Shown here: one piece after another, positions 32,951 through 46,964 of the stretch
Numbering within the stretch: position 1 is the stretch's first letter
Layout: each line of letters opens with the position of its first letter
Source: Gambelia wislizenii
Lineage: Eukaryota > Chordata > Lepidosauria > Squamata > Crotaphytidae
Assembly: GCA_030847615.1 (NCBI GenBank)
Contig: JAUMIR010000001.1
Coordinates: 181,431,001 to 181,495,000 of the forward strand
Reading direction: 5' to 3'
Length of the DNA: 64,000 nt
The notes under the pieces: generated by a model
Seen by the model: only the letters and a program-made list of their open reading frames with translations
Told to the model about the DNA's origin: nothing
Database searches by the model: none
Position numbers and translations under genes: made by a program

Positions 32951-35109
32951 TTCCTTTGTGTCAGATTTAAGATTGTAAGCTACTCAGGGCAGGGACTTTT
33001 TCTCTTGTACACTGTAAATAATTGTGCTTATTGATAGTACTAAACTAACAAAAAACAATAAATGGAACTATTCTAGAGCCTTAGAAAAAGCCACCGTGTG
33101 TACAGTTGTGCCACTAGGACTTCATGATCAATAGTATCAAAGGCTGCAAAGATCTGAGTACAAAGGGAAGGATGCACTACGTAGCAGATATATTCAGGAG
33201 TGGGGGGATTCAATACATGTATTTAAAAAACCCCATGATGATCTGGACATACAAATTCTCTCTTTTTCCATAACTGAATGGGCTGTATTCAGACTTGTTA
33301 AAGATAAGGTCCCCCCAAAGATTAATGTGCAAGTTTAGATGCATTTTCCTGCAAGCAATTACTAAACAGAGATCATTGGGCAGGGACACAAATATACCAA
33401 TGTAGATTTCTTTGGCTCTGTTGACTGATTTCTACTGGTAAACCTGCTTCTTATTTCATTATTCAGTCATTGAAATCACATTTGTTTTGTGAATTATTCA
33501 TTGTACTCACATTTGTTTCATTTGGGTTCGTTGTTTGTCTTGTTCATTTTGGCATTATTCTCACTTCCTACTGTGTTTGAACCACTCACAGCCCTTTTCT
33601 GTGTCTGTTCCTGATAGATGCCATTTCCCCAAGAATCAAGCTTTATTCTCATGTGCAGCTGGATACATTTGGTGCAGTAGGGAAACAAAATGTGCAGTAG
33701 GAAATAAGGATTTGTGCAGTTAGCAATACGGGCTTTAATGTGGAACAAGGTTGTTTCTTAAAACAAATAAGTGGGAAAATTACAAAGAAATACATGAAAA
33801 AATATTGCTGTTACCTTTCAGTCTTTATGTCCCTACATTAGTAGTGCATTATTGGGATCAGCTACATGATTGCTCCATCTGTGCCATCCATACATGCATT
33901 AAGATTTAAGGTGAGCTGCTTTGAGAGAGGCATTCTCATCTGCAACCAGCAGTTCTTTTTGTACCTCAACTGCTAGGTTCACTGGCACCTAGAGAGTCCT
34001 GCTTTTCATCACCAGATTTTATAATGATCGTTTACATTGCATACATTTTGTGGATTCTGGTTTGGTCACCAGTGCCACCAGAACTTAACAACAGTGACAA
34101 TATATCTTCAGCCAGTGTCTCACTGTGGCTGTCTGTGTCACATTCTACAATACTTTGCATGGTCACACAGTATAATATATGGTATCTCCTTGGTGCTGGA
34201 GATGTGTCTCCTTGGTGCTGAAGACACCTTCTCCTTCTGGATTCCTGTGTGATAGAGGGGAGAGATACTTGGAACGAACCCTGCTCAGAATGATGTGACA
34301 TCTCAGACATACTGGGTAAAACCAAATGGCACTTGCCAGGAGCAACCTCAAGAATTAGATTCACTGCTGCCACCGGTATGGGGCAATTCCAGACAAGGCT
34401 TTTTATGCTGGCATCACTTTGCTATGTAGTCTGGTTTGTCATGCAGCTTTCACATGGCATCATGTCCAGCTTCCCTGGAGGATGAAATTGGTTTTGTTGT
34501 CTAGCTTCTTTTAAGGGGGGGGGTACTGTGAGGTCGAGGTGCCCAGAACCTTTGGTATGCATTAGGAGTAGAGCTACAGGGTGATTTGCTATTTTTGAAG
34601 GTCATATTTTTGACTACACCCCCTTGCTTCCAACTGGGGAAACGAAAGGATACAAAAAACCTCATGTTTGTTTTAAAACAAGAGTCAGGGAGGGAAAGGA
34701 TAGTTTGATAAACCAAGCTTATCAGGCCTGGCAGGGATAAAACTGCAATTGAAAGCCCTGGCCAAAGCAAAGGAAAATAGGAGGTGTAATATAAATTTGC
34801 AGAAGCTCTCTGGAGAAACTGAAAGTACATGAGGGGAAAGATGTGGCGGAGGGTGAAAAGGAGGAGGATGGATGATCCTTTCCCTAGTTATACCAGTGAC
34901 AGTGACATCCTGTCCCACAGCTTTGAAAAGAACATAGCAGAATATACAGCAAAACAGTAGAAACATAAAAGCCCATTAAAATTTTGATTACAGCTTACAT
35001 TGGAAAAGAAATGAGTTGACAATGCTAGGAGCAGTTCACCTGAATGAGCACAGAACCTGGAAAAGTTACTTTTAGGGAACCATAGGTGCCAAAATTGTAC
35101 AGCAGCATG
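32951..35109. other. Non-coding DNA
   Basis: No recognised element. Open frames around 34024-34373 and 34501-34966 lack domain motifs. A G-run lies at about 34516-34524. Confidence 0.45.
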
Positions 35110-37442
35110 GGCGTAGGTGGAAGAGGCAACAAGAGGGTCAGCTGTTTTAGATCTGATCCTAACCAACAAGGGATGACCTGGTTAATGGGGTACAAGTGGT
35201 GGGATCCTTAGGTGAGAGTGATCATGTTCTCCTGGAGTTTGTTATACAATGGAAAGGAGAAGCCAGGCATAGTCAGACGTGCATTCTAGACTTTAGGAGA
35301 GCTGATTTCAATAAACTCAGGGAAATATTGGGGATGATCCCATGGTAAGGAATACTAAAACAGAAGGGACTTCAAGATGGATGGGACTTTCTCAAAATGG
35401 AGATACTGAAGGCACAATTTCAAACAGTACCATGAGGAAGAAAAATGGGAGGTGTCTCAAGAAACCAGGATGGATGACTAAAGAACTTGCACCAGAGCTA
35501 AGTTTTAAACAGAACATGTATAGGAAATGGAAAAAGGGGGAAATCACCAAAGAAGAATTCAAAGAGATAGCAAACACATGTAGGAGTAAAGTCAGAAAAG
35601 CCAAAGCGCAGAATGAGCTCAGTCTTGCTAGGGAGGTTAAGAACAATAAAAAGGGTTTTTGGGGGTATGTCCACAGCAAAAGGAGGAAGAAGGAAATGAT
35701 AGGGCCGCTACATGGAGAAGATGGCCAAATGCTAACAGGGGACAGAGAAAAGGCAGAATTACTCAACACCTTCTTTGCCTCAGTGTTTTCAGAAAAAAAA
35801 AAGGGTGATCAACCTGAGGATAAAGGAACAGAGGACACAATAGGGGAGATCCAGCACAGAATAGGTAGAGAGGTAGTGCAGGAATACCTTCTTAATCTAA
35901 ATGAATTTAAATCTCCAGGACCAGATGAACTACATCCAAGGGTACTAAAAGAGCTGACAAGTGTAATCTCAGAGCCATTAGCAATAATCTTTGAGAACTC
36001 CTGGAGAACAGGAGAAGTCCCAGCAGACTGGAGGAGGGTAAATGTTGTCCCCATCTTCAAAAAGGGAAAAAAGAGGATCCAAACAATTATCGTCCAGTTA
36101 GTCTGACATCAATACCAGGGAAGATTCTAGAGCAGATCATTAAACAGAGAGTCTGTGAACATTTAGAAGGCAATGCCATAATCACAAAAGTCAACATGGG
36201 TTTCAGAGAAACAAGTCATGTCAGACTAATCTGATCTCTTTTTTTTGATAAAATGACCAGCTTGGTAGATGAAGGGAACACTGTGGATATCACATACCTT
36301 GATTTCAGTAAGGGCATTGACAAGGTTCCCCATGACATTCTTGCAAACAAGCTTGTAAAATGTGGGCTAGACAAATTAGCTGTTAAATGGGGTTGTAATT
36401 GGTTGACTGGCCGAACCCAAAGTGTAAGCACCAATGGCCCCTCTTCATCTTGGAAAAATGTGACCAGTGGTGTGCCACAGGGTTCTGTCCTGGGCCCAGT
36501 GCTATTCAATATCTTTATCAATTACTTGGATGACAGAATTAGGATCAAGTTTATCAAATTTGCAGATGACACCAATTTAGGAGGAGTAGCTAATACTCTA
36601 GAGGACAGGATCTAAATTCAAAATGACCTGGATAGACTGGAGAGGTGGGCCAAAGCTAACAAAATGAAATTCAATATGGAGAAATGTAAGGTACTTCACT
36701 TACGGCAGAAAAACGGAATGCATAGATATAGGATGGGGGAGACCTGGCTGAACAAGCCTACGTGCGAAAGAGATCTAGGAGTCCTAGTAGACAACAAGTT
36801 GAACATGAGTCAACAGTGTGATGCGGCAGCTAAAAAGGCCAATGTGATTTTGGGCTGCATCAATAGAAGTATAGTGTCTAGATCAAGGGAAGTAATAGTG
36901 CCACTCTATTCTGCCTTGGTCAGGCCTCACCTAGAATACTGTGTCCAGTTCTGGGCACCACAGTTCAAAAAGGATATTGACAAATTGGAGCGTGTCCAGA
37001 GTAGGGCAACTAAAATGGTGAAAGGTCTGGAAACCATGCCTTATGAGGAAAGACTTAGGGAGCTAGGTATGTTTAGCCTGGAAAAATGATGGTTAAGGGG
37101 CGATATGATAGCTCTGTTTAAGTATTTGAAGGGGTGTCACATTGAGGATGGAGCAAGCTTGTTTTCTGCTGCTCCAGAGACTAGAACATGGAACAATGGA
37201 TGCAAACTCCAGGAACAGAGATTCTACCTCAACATTAGGAGGATCTTTCTGACAGTAAGAGCTGTTCGGCAGTGGAACACACTCCCTCGGAGTGTGGTGG
37301 GGTCTCCTTCCTTGGAGGTCTTTAAACAGAGGCTGGATGGCCATCTGTCAGGGATGCTTTGATCGTGATTTCCTGCATGGCAGGGGGTTGGACTGGATGG
37401 CCCTCGTGGTCTCTTCCAACTCTACAATTCTATGATTCTATG
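35110..37442 (+). mobile_element. CR1-type LINE, 5'-truncated, long copy
   Basis: Carries the pre-RT linker, the RT domain, the C-terminal CR1 domain, the 3' UTR and the ATTCTATG tail (37425-37442). The 5' part with the endonuclease is reduced to a short frameshifted remnant before 35342 (AVLDLILTN). It is the best-preserved LINE in the window and can serve as reference for the fragments at 26215, 32735, 59597 and 61965. Confidence 0.9.
35342..37362 (+). pseudogene. CR1 ORF2 (reverse transcriptase), one frameshift and several stops
   Basis: 35342-36106 encodes the linker and RT start ([47 protein letters not shown]). A run of A bases near 36060-36075 marks a frameshift. The second frame (36107-37362) continues with [13 protein letters not shown] (motif A), [17 protein letters not shown] (motif B) and the catalytic FADDT at 36559. 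The thumb and C-terminal part follow ([47 protein letters not shown]). In-frame stops occur near 36229, at 36613-36615 and at 37087-37089. The product would copy CR1 RNA at a nicked target. Confidence 0.88.
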
Positions 37443-40400
37443 GAGATTCTGGGAGTGGCAGTCCAGAAAAGTTAACTTTCTCAAAGCTAGTACCTGAATA
37501 GCACAGATGACTATGAAATGACTGGAAGTTTCACAAGGGAGTCACATTTATAAGATATCCATTTATTTCAGAACAAATGAAAAGAAAATAGAAAATAGAA
37601 GTTTGGACTTCCATACCTTCCTGAGCATGTTGCTAATCAGTCCTATACTAATGCTGAAAGTAGATCTTGTTGCAGACTAGTGCAAAAGTATTACCATCAG
37701 TGGTGTGGGGGATAGCATTAGGCAGTGACAACTGGTGGTTTTGGAAGGGGTTGTGAATCCAGACAGAACTTAGAAGGAGGTATCCAAGGGGCCAAAACTA
37801 TTTTAAGCTTAGCAGCTGGGGATGAAACTACAAAATAGAAGGATAAATTAAGGGCAGGGATCGAGCTGGACTGGGGGGGGGGCAATTGAGGACAGTCTAC
37901 CCCCCAATTTCCCACTCATGAAATGTTCTGAAATTTCCAGTGTTTTAGAGAGAGAGAGAGTGAAAACTGTTTAAGCCTAGAACTATTATATTTGCTATCC
38001 TCACATTCCCTTGATAACTTTGCCTGGTCCCTTTTCTTTAGATGGCTAAACTATATTTCTAAATGTTTGACTGAAGTTTAAAATTACTGCAGTGCTAAAA
38101 AATGGGGGGATTGGAGGAGAATGAGGGAGGCAGAATCCTTATTTGAGGGCAGCACTTTCATATGTCCCCTCATAGCTTCACCTCCATCAGTTCCTTTAAA
38201 GTTCAGATTAAAATCCAGAGCAGATGCATAGCTCCACTGACAGGAATGCCACCAGCCACTGCTGGCCCTAGGAATTCGCCCTCGGGCATCTTAAGCCCAA
38301 GCAAGTGACAAACACTTCTAAACTCCAAACAGAATAAAGAGGAAGTCAGTTCCTTATAAACTGTAGAGAGTCAGACAGCTCGCTCTGCTTTCTGGACATT
38401 GGATTATACTCCAGTTTTGTAAACTGATCCTTGCCCCATTGCCAATTAAAGATGACATGGATGACAAAGAAATCCATTCTGATATGTTTAGTCTTTGAAG
38501 GAAGAACTATTCTAATTTGGTGCATAACATTCTAGTAAGTATACTATGCAGATAAATAACATCTTACATCTTTAATACTGGCTGTCCCTTTCAGTTTCTT
38601 TCAAATATGTTTGGAAGATGAGAGAGAAAATAGGCATGGGATGGGCAAATTTTGCCTCTCATGAGGAGAAGTGATATGACGTTGGTTCTTATGAGCACAC
38701 TTTTTGTTAAGGATGAGGGTTACATTTCTACTCTAGTTGTGTGTTAATTATCTTAATACCAAAGAAACAGGGAGTAATTGAAAGTTTTTCTTCTATTCTC
38801 TGATCATATATATATATATATATATATATGATTGCTGAACAATGTTACACACTAATAGCTTATGGCAGTTGCCTAATGAGTTGAAACTTCACTGAGATAG
38901 AGGACACACACAAAGGAAATGTGTGAAAAATTGAAATGACAAGGTTGTTAAGGTATCTCTATCATGGTTATGTATTCAGGAAGCTTATTATGCGCGGGTG
39001 AAATGAAGACTTCATAAATGTGCAAAACTACTTTGGTGATGCCGGGAATGTCAGTTCCTGTGTTATTTGCTGATGGGAAAATCTGCATAGGCATAAAGCA
39101 AAATCCTGCAGGAAATGAGACCTGGTATCCCACTGGTGTTAATAATATTAATTTGCATCAGTCACATTGAGGCACCATGTACTTTAGCAGGTAACAGAAG
39201 AGTTAAAGGTTTTGCCGGCCTTCATGAGTGTTAGTGGATCCCTTGTTCTGCTCAAGGCTTGGAAAAAATGGGATTTTGTTAATGAGCCTGAATAGCATGA
39301 TCACCCAGAAAAAAGTCCAACTGACTTTACTAGGACTCGGGGTATGCATGTGGCAAGGTATAATGCCCAAGACTAGAAGGGAAATACATACACTGAGAGG
39401 AAATTACTGGACATACCCTAGGACATATACTTTGCAGGGTGTTTTTTTTTTTTTAACCTGCTTGCTTTTGGAAAAATGTGATTCTGGTGTGAAGGACAAC
39501 CTGATCTGTATATTGGATACATAAACAGTATAGGTCACAAACTGACCCATGCTTTAAAAATAGGAAACTTTAGAGAACCTCATCCAGGATAATAGCTTTA
39601 TAGAATCCCCCTCTAATACCATCAAAATCAATTCCCATATTTCTAATGTTTTTGCTATAGAGATATGCTTCCTCTGTCTATTTAAGATGTTATGACCAGC
39701 TAAACAAGGCTGATGCAAAGCTATGTCAGTTGCATACTTAGAAAGGGGAAGACAGATCCCCTTGCATGTTCATAAACACCTGACAATCATCCATCCTAGC
39801 ATAATAAGGTGTTATCTGAAGAAGTGGGAGGTGTCTGTAGGGAGCCCACCTGTGATCTATTATCAGCTGGGGGAATTATTATGGCTCAAATGGAATGCTG
39901 CAAGAGGCAGGTAACTTTGGGATATTTTTACCTGTGTATACCAGTACTCACTGCAGAGAACTCAAGTTTAAAGTAAAGTAAATGGTTTTTATTGGAAAAT
40001 AACCCAGGAAGCACTCATGAATGCAACACACAAGCTCACAAGTACCACACAAGGATATCAAAGAGATTAAGGCAGAAGAGTTGGATAGAGGAATAGATTC
40101 AGGCAATAGTTACCAGTCTGAAGAGTACAGAAGAACTCAGATGGAAGTCTGAGGGTGGCACTGAAAGCTTCAATTTGGAGACGGGCATTGACAGCTTGCT
40201 ATTGTTTGGGGTCAATATTTATACTATATTTCATGTCTTGAACTCAGACAAACAATGACCTTGGGGGTCCACTAATATAAAATTTGTCTAGGTTTAATGA
40301 GGGTGTGTACCCTGAAAGGATGATTTTAAATCTGTTTCCTGTATATTGCACTTTTATTTATTTGTGCTGGTCTATGACCGCAATAAAGAAATTCTATTCT

Positions 40401-41810
40401 TCATGTCTTGAAGGGGTATTTGGTCTTAGAACAAAGCTTAGGTGGGTTTCCCACCAAATAAACAAAGGAAACTGAAACTCTGCTGATTACTCTTAATGAC
40501 TGAGAGCTAAAAATTGATGGGTTTATGATATCCTCGCATTATAGGACAGGAAGGGGTGCCAAGGGATAGTTCCTGGGGATAGGAGTTGTTTTGGTCACTT
40601 GTTTGTTTAGGATGTGTGACTCATCACCAAGAGGGCCCAAGAGGGAATTAGCACATACCTCTGTAATGGTGTTGTTTACTAGGGGCTTCAGTTAACCCTG
40701 TGTCTTTTTGAATATTTCCAAGACACCTTCCCAGGTCTTTGTGAACTACATTTTGGTGTACCCTGGTCTGCCAGACCCCTTGCATTGACAATTATGAGAT
40801 ATTATAGGGAGGGAGTGTAGGGCATGGTAACAAAAGGACACTACCCTTTGATGCATCCATATACAAAAAGACTGGGCATTACTTTTTGAATCATATCTTG
40901 CTGAATGGCGCTGTTCTTGGAAAGCACAGACATCCCAGGTCTACTATATACCAATCATGGCACACTGGGAGGATGGAGGAGCCCCTGCTTTTCTAGTTTC
41001 TTTAGCTAAGAGAGAATATTGTCCCTTCCCTAAAAACAAAGAGATTGATATAAAATGCAGCAAAATTTGTCTCCAAAAATCAGTAATAGTGGTTTCCCTC
41101 ACAACAAAAATTCCAAAATCTATATTAGGGTAATACTTTATTAAGTCAAACAAAAGAACAGAAAACACGTGGAATATTTTAAGACCTCCCTAGCACACTA
41201 CATATATTAATACAAGAGTCCTCACTACTGCACATATAATAAAAGGAATCTTTTCATAGGAAATTTTGAACCTGGGGAAACTGGCTTTTGGTTAGCAGAT
41301 TTATTGCTTTCACACTTCAACACTGTAAAGATCTGAAAAAATTGTATCACCTTGTCCTGCCTTTTGAAAATTTAGGGCAAGAGATATGATTTGCATCTTT
41401 CAGGATCCTACGACATTCTATCCCACTTTCACGATGTATACTTATGCTTAATACTTGAGACATTAATATCACTCTGTACTGCATCTGAGGAAGTGGGTTT
41501 ATATCTGTGAAGACACACCCAACTAAAGGTGGTGGCAGGTTTGGGTGTGCAACGCCAGTACCCTGGTGAGATCAAACTCCTTTACCCAAAAAGGCTCTGA
41601 TGCTGAATATCCAGTTCAAAAAAGGGGAAAGTTTATTTTAAAGAACAAAAGAAAAGGGCTTTCTCCTCCCCATCTCTAAAAGGCTTGAAATGAAAGGTAC
41701 TTTACAGTTGGAGTTTCAGCAGTCTTCAGGGTGACATCTCTCTGGGTTTGATCTCCTCACTCAATGGAGCTGGTGCAGGGTGTTTCAGCTCCTGATTCCT
41801 CTGACTGTTG
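37443..41810. other. Non-coding DNA with (AT)n
   Basis: An (AT)n run lies at about 38808-38829. The segments 39930-40200 and 41500-41760 each contain a TTTATT-rich antisense poly(A)-like start and might be eroded LTR pieces, but no paired LTR, primer site or gag/pol supports that. At 40335-40400 a TGCTGGTCTATGACCGCAAT-AAAG string looks like a repeat tail of unknown family. Confidence 0.4.
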
Positions 41811-41881
41811 TAACTAATTTGGCTGATGACTGTTGGTAACTAATTTGGCTGATGACTGTTGGTAACTAATTTGGCTGATGA
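41811..41881 (+). repeat. 26 bp tandem repeat, about 2.7 copies
   Basis: TAACTAATTTGGCTGATGAC plus TGTTGG starts at 41811, 41837 and 41863, with no differences between the readable units. Confidence 0.95.
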
Positions 41882-42695
41882 TGTAAGAAATGCCCTTCCT
41901 GGCTGTCTGGGCCTGTTTGCCACCAGAACTGCTCTCTGCAAGCTCAAAGCAAAGACTGCCCAAAGGAACCAAAAGCTTCTAGGTGAACAGAGCTTGCTGG
42001 GAAAGGACAAACTAAACTTGGAAAAATGCAGGGGAATTCTTAGCTCCTCCCACAAGTCTAATACAATGAAGTGTTCCTATACTCAGACATGCTAAGGCCT
42101 TGAAAAGAAAACAAAGGAAAATGCAGGGGAGATTTAAACAGTCCTGGCTGGACATCACAATATCCATGAAAGCTCATGCTAAAATTTAAAAAAAAAAACA
42201 GTTGTAAAGGTGCTGCCACAATCCTTTTTTGCTCCCCATCCCTTCCACCTTTTTTACATTATAATACCATTATAGATAACTAGCAAGATTGCCATCAAAT
42301 GGCAGGGAGTCTTGTTTGGAATCTGTATCATGAACAACCTTATCGTGGGTCAATTTGAATTTTCAGCATTTGGGCAAGATTGCTGTATTTGGCTGCTGAT
42401 CTCACAAGACTTTTTAACTCTGTATAACTCTGCTACTGCTTTTTATAGGATATTGTGGCAACTTGGGACACTCTATTCCAGGTGAAAGTTCATAGGACCA
42501 CCTTCCTCCCCACACTTCAAATTTCTGGATGCACCTTTTGTACTGCCCAGGGCATGGAAATAGGTCAAGAAAGATGATATGAACAGACACACTAATGGAT
42601 TTACTTGTGCATTCTATGTCTTGAGAGATTATTATGCATGCCAAAGGAAATTTGGTTGGGCAAGATTTACATAGATGGGAGTATATGCCATAGCA

Positions 42696-42734
<39 letters not shown>

Positions 42735-43660
42735 TTCAATGGCACCTCATAAATGGGCTTTAGGATATGTGTACATTATTTGGCTGCCTCATAACGGGAA
42801 TGATCTAAGTGACAAACAATACCCAACTGCCCAATATCATTAGATCTAGCTAAGGCAATTCTAGAAAGCAATTCTCAGAAGTTGTCTTTTCTCATTAACT
42901 TTGTGGAACCTCCTGACTTTGTAAGTTTTGTACATAGTGTTTTAAATGAATATGTTCTCTCCACTGAGTGTGTAGGGAGAACGTTAACAGTGCCATCACC
43001 ACAGAGACAAGTAATTTGGTGCAGTGTTTTGCTTATGCAGACATAGCAGAAAAAATACCCATGCAAAGAATGCCAAAGTCTCTTGAACAAATGGGGCACT
43101 AAACGTATTTGAAAATGCTTTCATCAACATTATTCATTCTCGTTGCTATCCCTGCATTCCCTCCTGTTCAGGCAGTTAATTATATTGTGTTAAGCTCTGA
43201 GGTTCTACTCACACCCTGCATTAAGAAATAAAATATCAAAAGCAAATGGGAAAAAAAAAACTCTCTGAGACAATCTACTTACCTCCGACTAGTTTTAAGA
43301 CCCTTTGACCCTCCAAACTTTTCTCTAGCATCAGGGATGAATAAATGCTTTGTTTTGTTTTTACAATTGGGGACCTGCTTCACAGTGCCAATCCCATCAC
43401 AGAAAGTTGGGGAGGGGGAACTAGAGAACCAGCATTATTGGGTTGGCTGTTCTAAAACAACAACAAAATGATATAGATGGTGACATACTTTTTGTCTTCC
43501 ATGCAAACAGTTTGGCATGTCAGCTCCATAGTTTTATATGTATGTTATTTCTGATTGGCTGTTAACAGAAAGGGAATGAAAGCTCCAGTAGATAACCGAT
43601 TAGATTAGTCAGAAACTCACAGATAGTACTGTGTGCTGTGGGGAGCTCAGGAGGAGGTTC
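41882..43660. other. Non-coding DNA with (ATT)n
   Basis: An ATT microsatellite of roughly 13 units lies at 42697-42735. No gene. Confidence 0.5.
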
Positions 43661-43859
43661 TACAGTACCTTGCAAAAGTACTCATCCTGTTTTGAATGTT
43701 TCATATTTTGTAGTGTTACAACTGGGAATTGAAAATATATAATTGGCATTATTGCCATTTAATATACCAAAGATACTCAGCATGGTCAAGATGCAAAATA
43801 TTGTTTTTCTGTGGCACAAAATAAAACATTCATTGTTGTTTTTAATACAAGGCACTGTA
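43661..43859. mobile_element. Tc1-like MITE (about 200 bp)
   Basis: Left end TACAGTACCTTGCAAAAGTA and right end TACAAGGCACTGTA are inverted. GTTTCATATTTTGTAGTGTT follows the left end as in Tc1-like elements of fish, frogs and lizards. The outer TA is the usual target. No transposase. Confidence 0.75.
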
Positions 43860-44139
43860 GAGGTCACTGAGATGGCAGAGAGTAGAAGGTACAACAAATG
43901 AAGAGCCTGGTGCTATTGGCAGGGGGTGAAGAAGAGCTTCCCTTCCTTAACCAGGAAAAAGACTCAAGGATCTACACAGTGCATACAGGCTTAGCTGATC
44001 CATCTTACTCAAGCCTGCATGGCATAGGGACTCACACTTTCCAGTGCAAAGATCCAGTTACTTTCAACTTTTGAGATCTTTAATATAGCTGCAAATATCC
44101 CGGGGCAAGGTAATTCAGTGGGTTTTTGACCACCTGTAG
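43860..44139. other. Non-coding DNA
   Basis: Nothing recognisable. Confidence 0.4.
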
Positions 44140-44830
44140 TCATTCATGGATGAAGTGGGTTATACAGAGACATTTCAATGTGGCTTCAAATCTGGACACT
44201 GACTTCATTGCTCTGGTTGATGAACTTCTTTGGGAGAAAGATGGGGGACTGCTGCCCTGCTGCTTTTCCTTGACCACTCTTTGATGCCATTAACACGGTA
44301 CCCTCCTGGAATAGCTCAGTGAGTTAGGCATGGGAGGCAAAACATTACAGTGATTTCATTTGTAGTTTGAGGATTGTTACCAGACAGTACCATTGGGTAA
44401 TGTCTGCATAGGTCCGTGACAGTTGCACTGTGTGATTTCACACATTTCCATTTTATCTCCAATGCTATTTAGCATATATTTGAAACCACTAGGAGATGTC
44501 ATGGATCTGGAATATAATGTCATCAGATGATACCCAGCTTTACTTCTCTTTTGCAAGAGATGGTTGCACAATGCTAGACTCAGTGATGCACTGTCTGAGG
44601 GACAATAAACTGAATTTAAATCATGTCAAACCATGGGTTCTGGATAGATGGCTCCCAGACTCCAGACTTAGGCTGACAACTTGTTATGGGGGGTGTAGCA
44701 CTCCTCCAACAGAGCAGGTGTGTAGTTTGATACAAAGCTGTCACTGGAGGCTTGGGTAGCCTCAGTAACAAGTACTGCTTAAGGTAGCCTTCCCTGGAGC
44801 TGGGTATTCTAGACACAGTAGATCAATGCT
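44140..44830 (+). mobile_element. L2-type LINE reverse-transcriptase fragment, heavily decayed
   Basis: Frames with many shifts read FQCGFKSGH, then INTVPSWNS, then SSDDTQLYFSF (catalytic DDT box at about 44522), then RDNKLNLNHVK and later LDYCNAF near 44845. These follow the L2 RT order. The identity of each piece is weak but the order is right. Confidence 0.65.
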
Positions 44831-45715
44831 GTTAACTTTCTGATTGGATTACTGCAATGCATTCTGTGTTTGTGCACATTTCGAATGGTACACATTTTTA
44901 GTTATGGATATTTTGCAAATGTATGCATGGTTTTGTGCCCATTTCCCCCTCTACAAAATGCATGACACGTTTGGGCAGTGGATGGGTTTCTGAAGAAATG
45001 TGCATTCCATCCCATTGGCAAGCTTGAAATGCATGAAATGGGTATTTCTATATCACAATATGGACCCAACAAATGTCTTGCCCATTCTATGGCTAATAAT
45101 TTTTCACAAAGTTGTAGTAGTAGCATATGCAAGCCTGTATAGTCTACACCTTATTCTAGCTCAATTTGTTGCTTTTCTCTTTAAAATTATGAAAAGGTTA
45201 GTTTTCCATATTACTGTGATTAAAAATACTTTTCATCCTGGCCATTATCCTCCTCAAATGACACTATTCTCAGTCATCCCCCTCTCCCATAAACACACAC
45301 CAGACTGAGTGCCAATGCTTAAGACTGGGGTAACTAAGCATTAGAACAATGATTGGAAAAACAATGAAAGAAACACAGCTTCTCTCTTATTCTTTGGAGG
45401 CTTTAGAATGGGGCTGCTATCTTTCAGAAATACATGCTTGAGTGAATCAGGTGATACCAACTTCACTGAGGAATTAGTTGGTGAGATGCATGTGTCAGAG
45501 AGAAGGTCAAGGTATTCGAGCTCAAATGGTTTTGCCTTGTTTTATAAATCATATCATTTATTCCAAAGTTGTGTTTGGAGTGGAATATGCAATACTGAAG
45601 GACTTGGTGTCCCTGAGTACTGTCAATATTTGTGTTCTCTGGCATGTGAGAGCAAATTCAAATGTATGTGCTCATCTTTCACTGCCATTACTCATTGCTC
45701 CCTCTAATACAGGAG
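44831..45715. other. Non-coding DNA
   Basis: The first 40 bases may still belong to the L2 fragment. Nothing else is recognisable. Confidence 0.4.
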
Positions 45716-45842
45716 TGGGAATTCTGCGGTCCTCCAGATGTTGTTGGACTTCAACTATCAGTAGCCCTAGCCAGCATAGCTAGTGGGGAGGGATGCTGGA
45801 GTTACAGTCCAACAATACCTAGAGGGCTTTAGGATTCCTACC
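45716..45842. mobile_element. hAT-like short MITE
   Basis: GCGGTCCTCCAGATGTTGTT and GGACTTCAACT on the left pair with AGTCCAACAATACCTAGAGG on the right. A central AGCCAGCATAGCTAGTGGGG is typical of this abundant reptile MITE. Confidence 0.7.
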
Positions 45843-46696
45843 TGCTTGCTCTAATAGCAACCTTAAGGGGTGAGTGCCGATAGGAATGGACCCAAAATGA
45901 GGTCACCTTAAAGCAAAAAAAAAGAAGGTGTTAGCACACTCAGGGAGACCCCATGCTTTGCAAAATGACAAAAGAATAATTAAAGAATAAATACCCAGTG
46001 AGGCCTGAGCACCCTCAGTAGCTACAAAGTGCTAAGTATCCTCTGGAAAAGAAAAAAAAATCAAAAATTGGGGAAGGGGTGGTGGTGGAATGCTCTGCTT
46101 GGAGGGAAAGTCTAGCTGAGTGCAAAAGAGGACTACTGCCACTAGGAATAAAAATACCTTGCCCCATTTTGTTACAGGAGGTTCCATATTGTGAAAAGTG
46201 CAGAACAGAAAACTACTTACATTGAAAACTTTTGTGTTTGAGGTGATGAACATATCTCTGTCTGTGGTGTCTGAGTTATACACAGCTCATGGGACCTTTT
46301 GAACCCTCCAACAGAATAACATTCACCATCCAGAGGGACAGCCCCCAAGTTAGAAAAGGTCTATATGTAGGCCAGAAAGGGAAAGCTCTCTCTCTCTCTC
46401 GCTCTCTCTCTCTCTCCATGCTCCTTTCCAGAAGCTCTCCCCAGAAGGCCTGGACCCTTCTTCACATCAGAGGTTGAGAAAATCTGTGTATGTCTCAGTC
46501 TGTAGTCCCTTAAGTGTAAGATGCATACCTTCAGCCCACACCCAGCCCCTGGGATTGGTCAGAAGTAGGGTTTTAGTATCTGTGCCATCATCCCCCCCCC
46601 TGTTTTCTTTTGAGAAACTGCTATTAACAACATTTATTAAATATAGACTTCTGCTGGTTTCTACTTCTTTCTTTTTCTGTCTTTTAAATAAAGAAA
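45843..46696. other. Non-coding DNA with (CT)n
   Basis: A CT-rich run lies at about 46388-46417. No gene. Confidence 0.45.
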
Positions 46697-46964
46697 TACA
46701 GTAGAACCCCTGTATTGACTAATACATTATCCACTGATTCAGTTATCTGCAGGACACAAAACAGCACACCTACCACAGAGTCTTTCTAGAAAATGCCTAG
46801 AGAAGCATCCTCTCTAGATATAGTCTAGGTCCTCCAAGGCAACTCTATGGTATTTTAAACCAGAGGTCCCATTATTTTCAATGGTGTTCACTGTTATCCG
46901 TGGTTTTTGGTATCCACAGGGCCCACCGGAACCAATTCCCCCACAGATATGGGGGACCTACTGT
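46697..46964. mobile_element. Tigger/pogo-like MITE, complete (268 bp)
   Basis: Bounded by TACAGTAGAACCCCTGTATT on the left and GGGGGACCTACTGTA on the right, with TA at each outer edge. GTTATCCGTGGTTTTTGGTA and CCACAGGGCCC form the inner foldback. This intact copy supports naming the partial ends at 14393 and 62574. Confidence 0.75.

Noticed and set aside
34501..35169. Overlapping minus-strand ORFs with hydrophobic stretches
   Set aside because: No signal peptide or family motif; hydrophobic runs reflect A-rich plus-strand sequence read in antisense.
39930..41760. Possible pair of LTRs (antisense poly(A)-like TTTATT segments)
   Set aside because: The two segments do not align to each other by eye, and there is no primer-binding site, gag or pol between them.
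42697..42735. (ATT)n run as a CRISPR-like or regulatory repeat
   Set aside because: It is an uninterrupted trinucleotide microsatellite with no spacers, as expected in a vertebrate genome.
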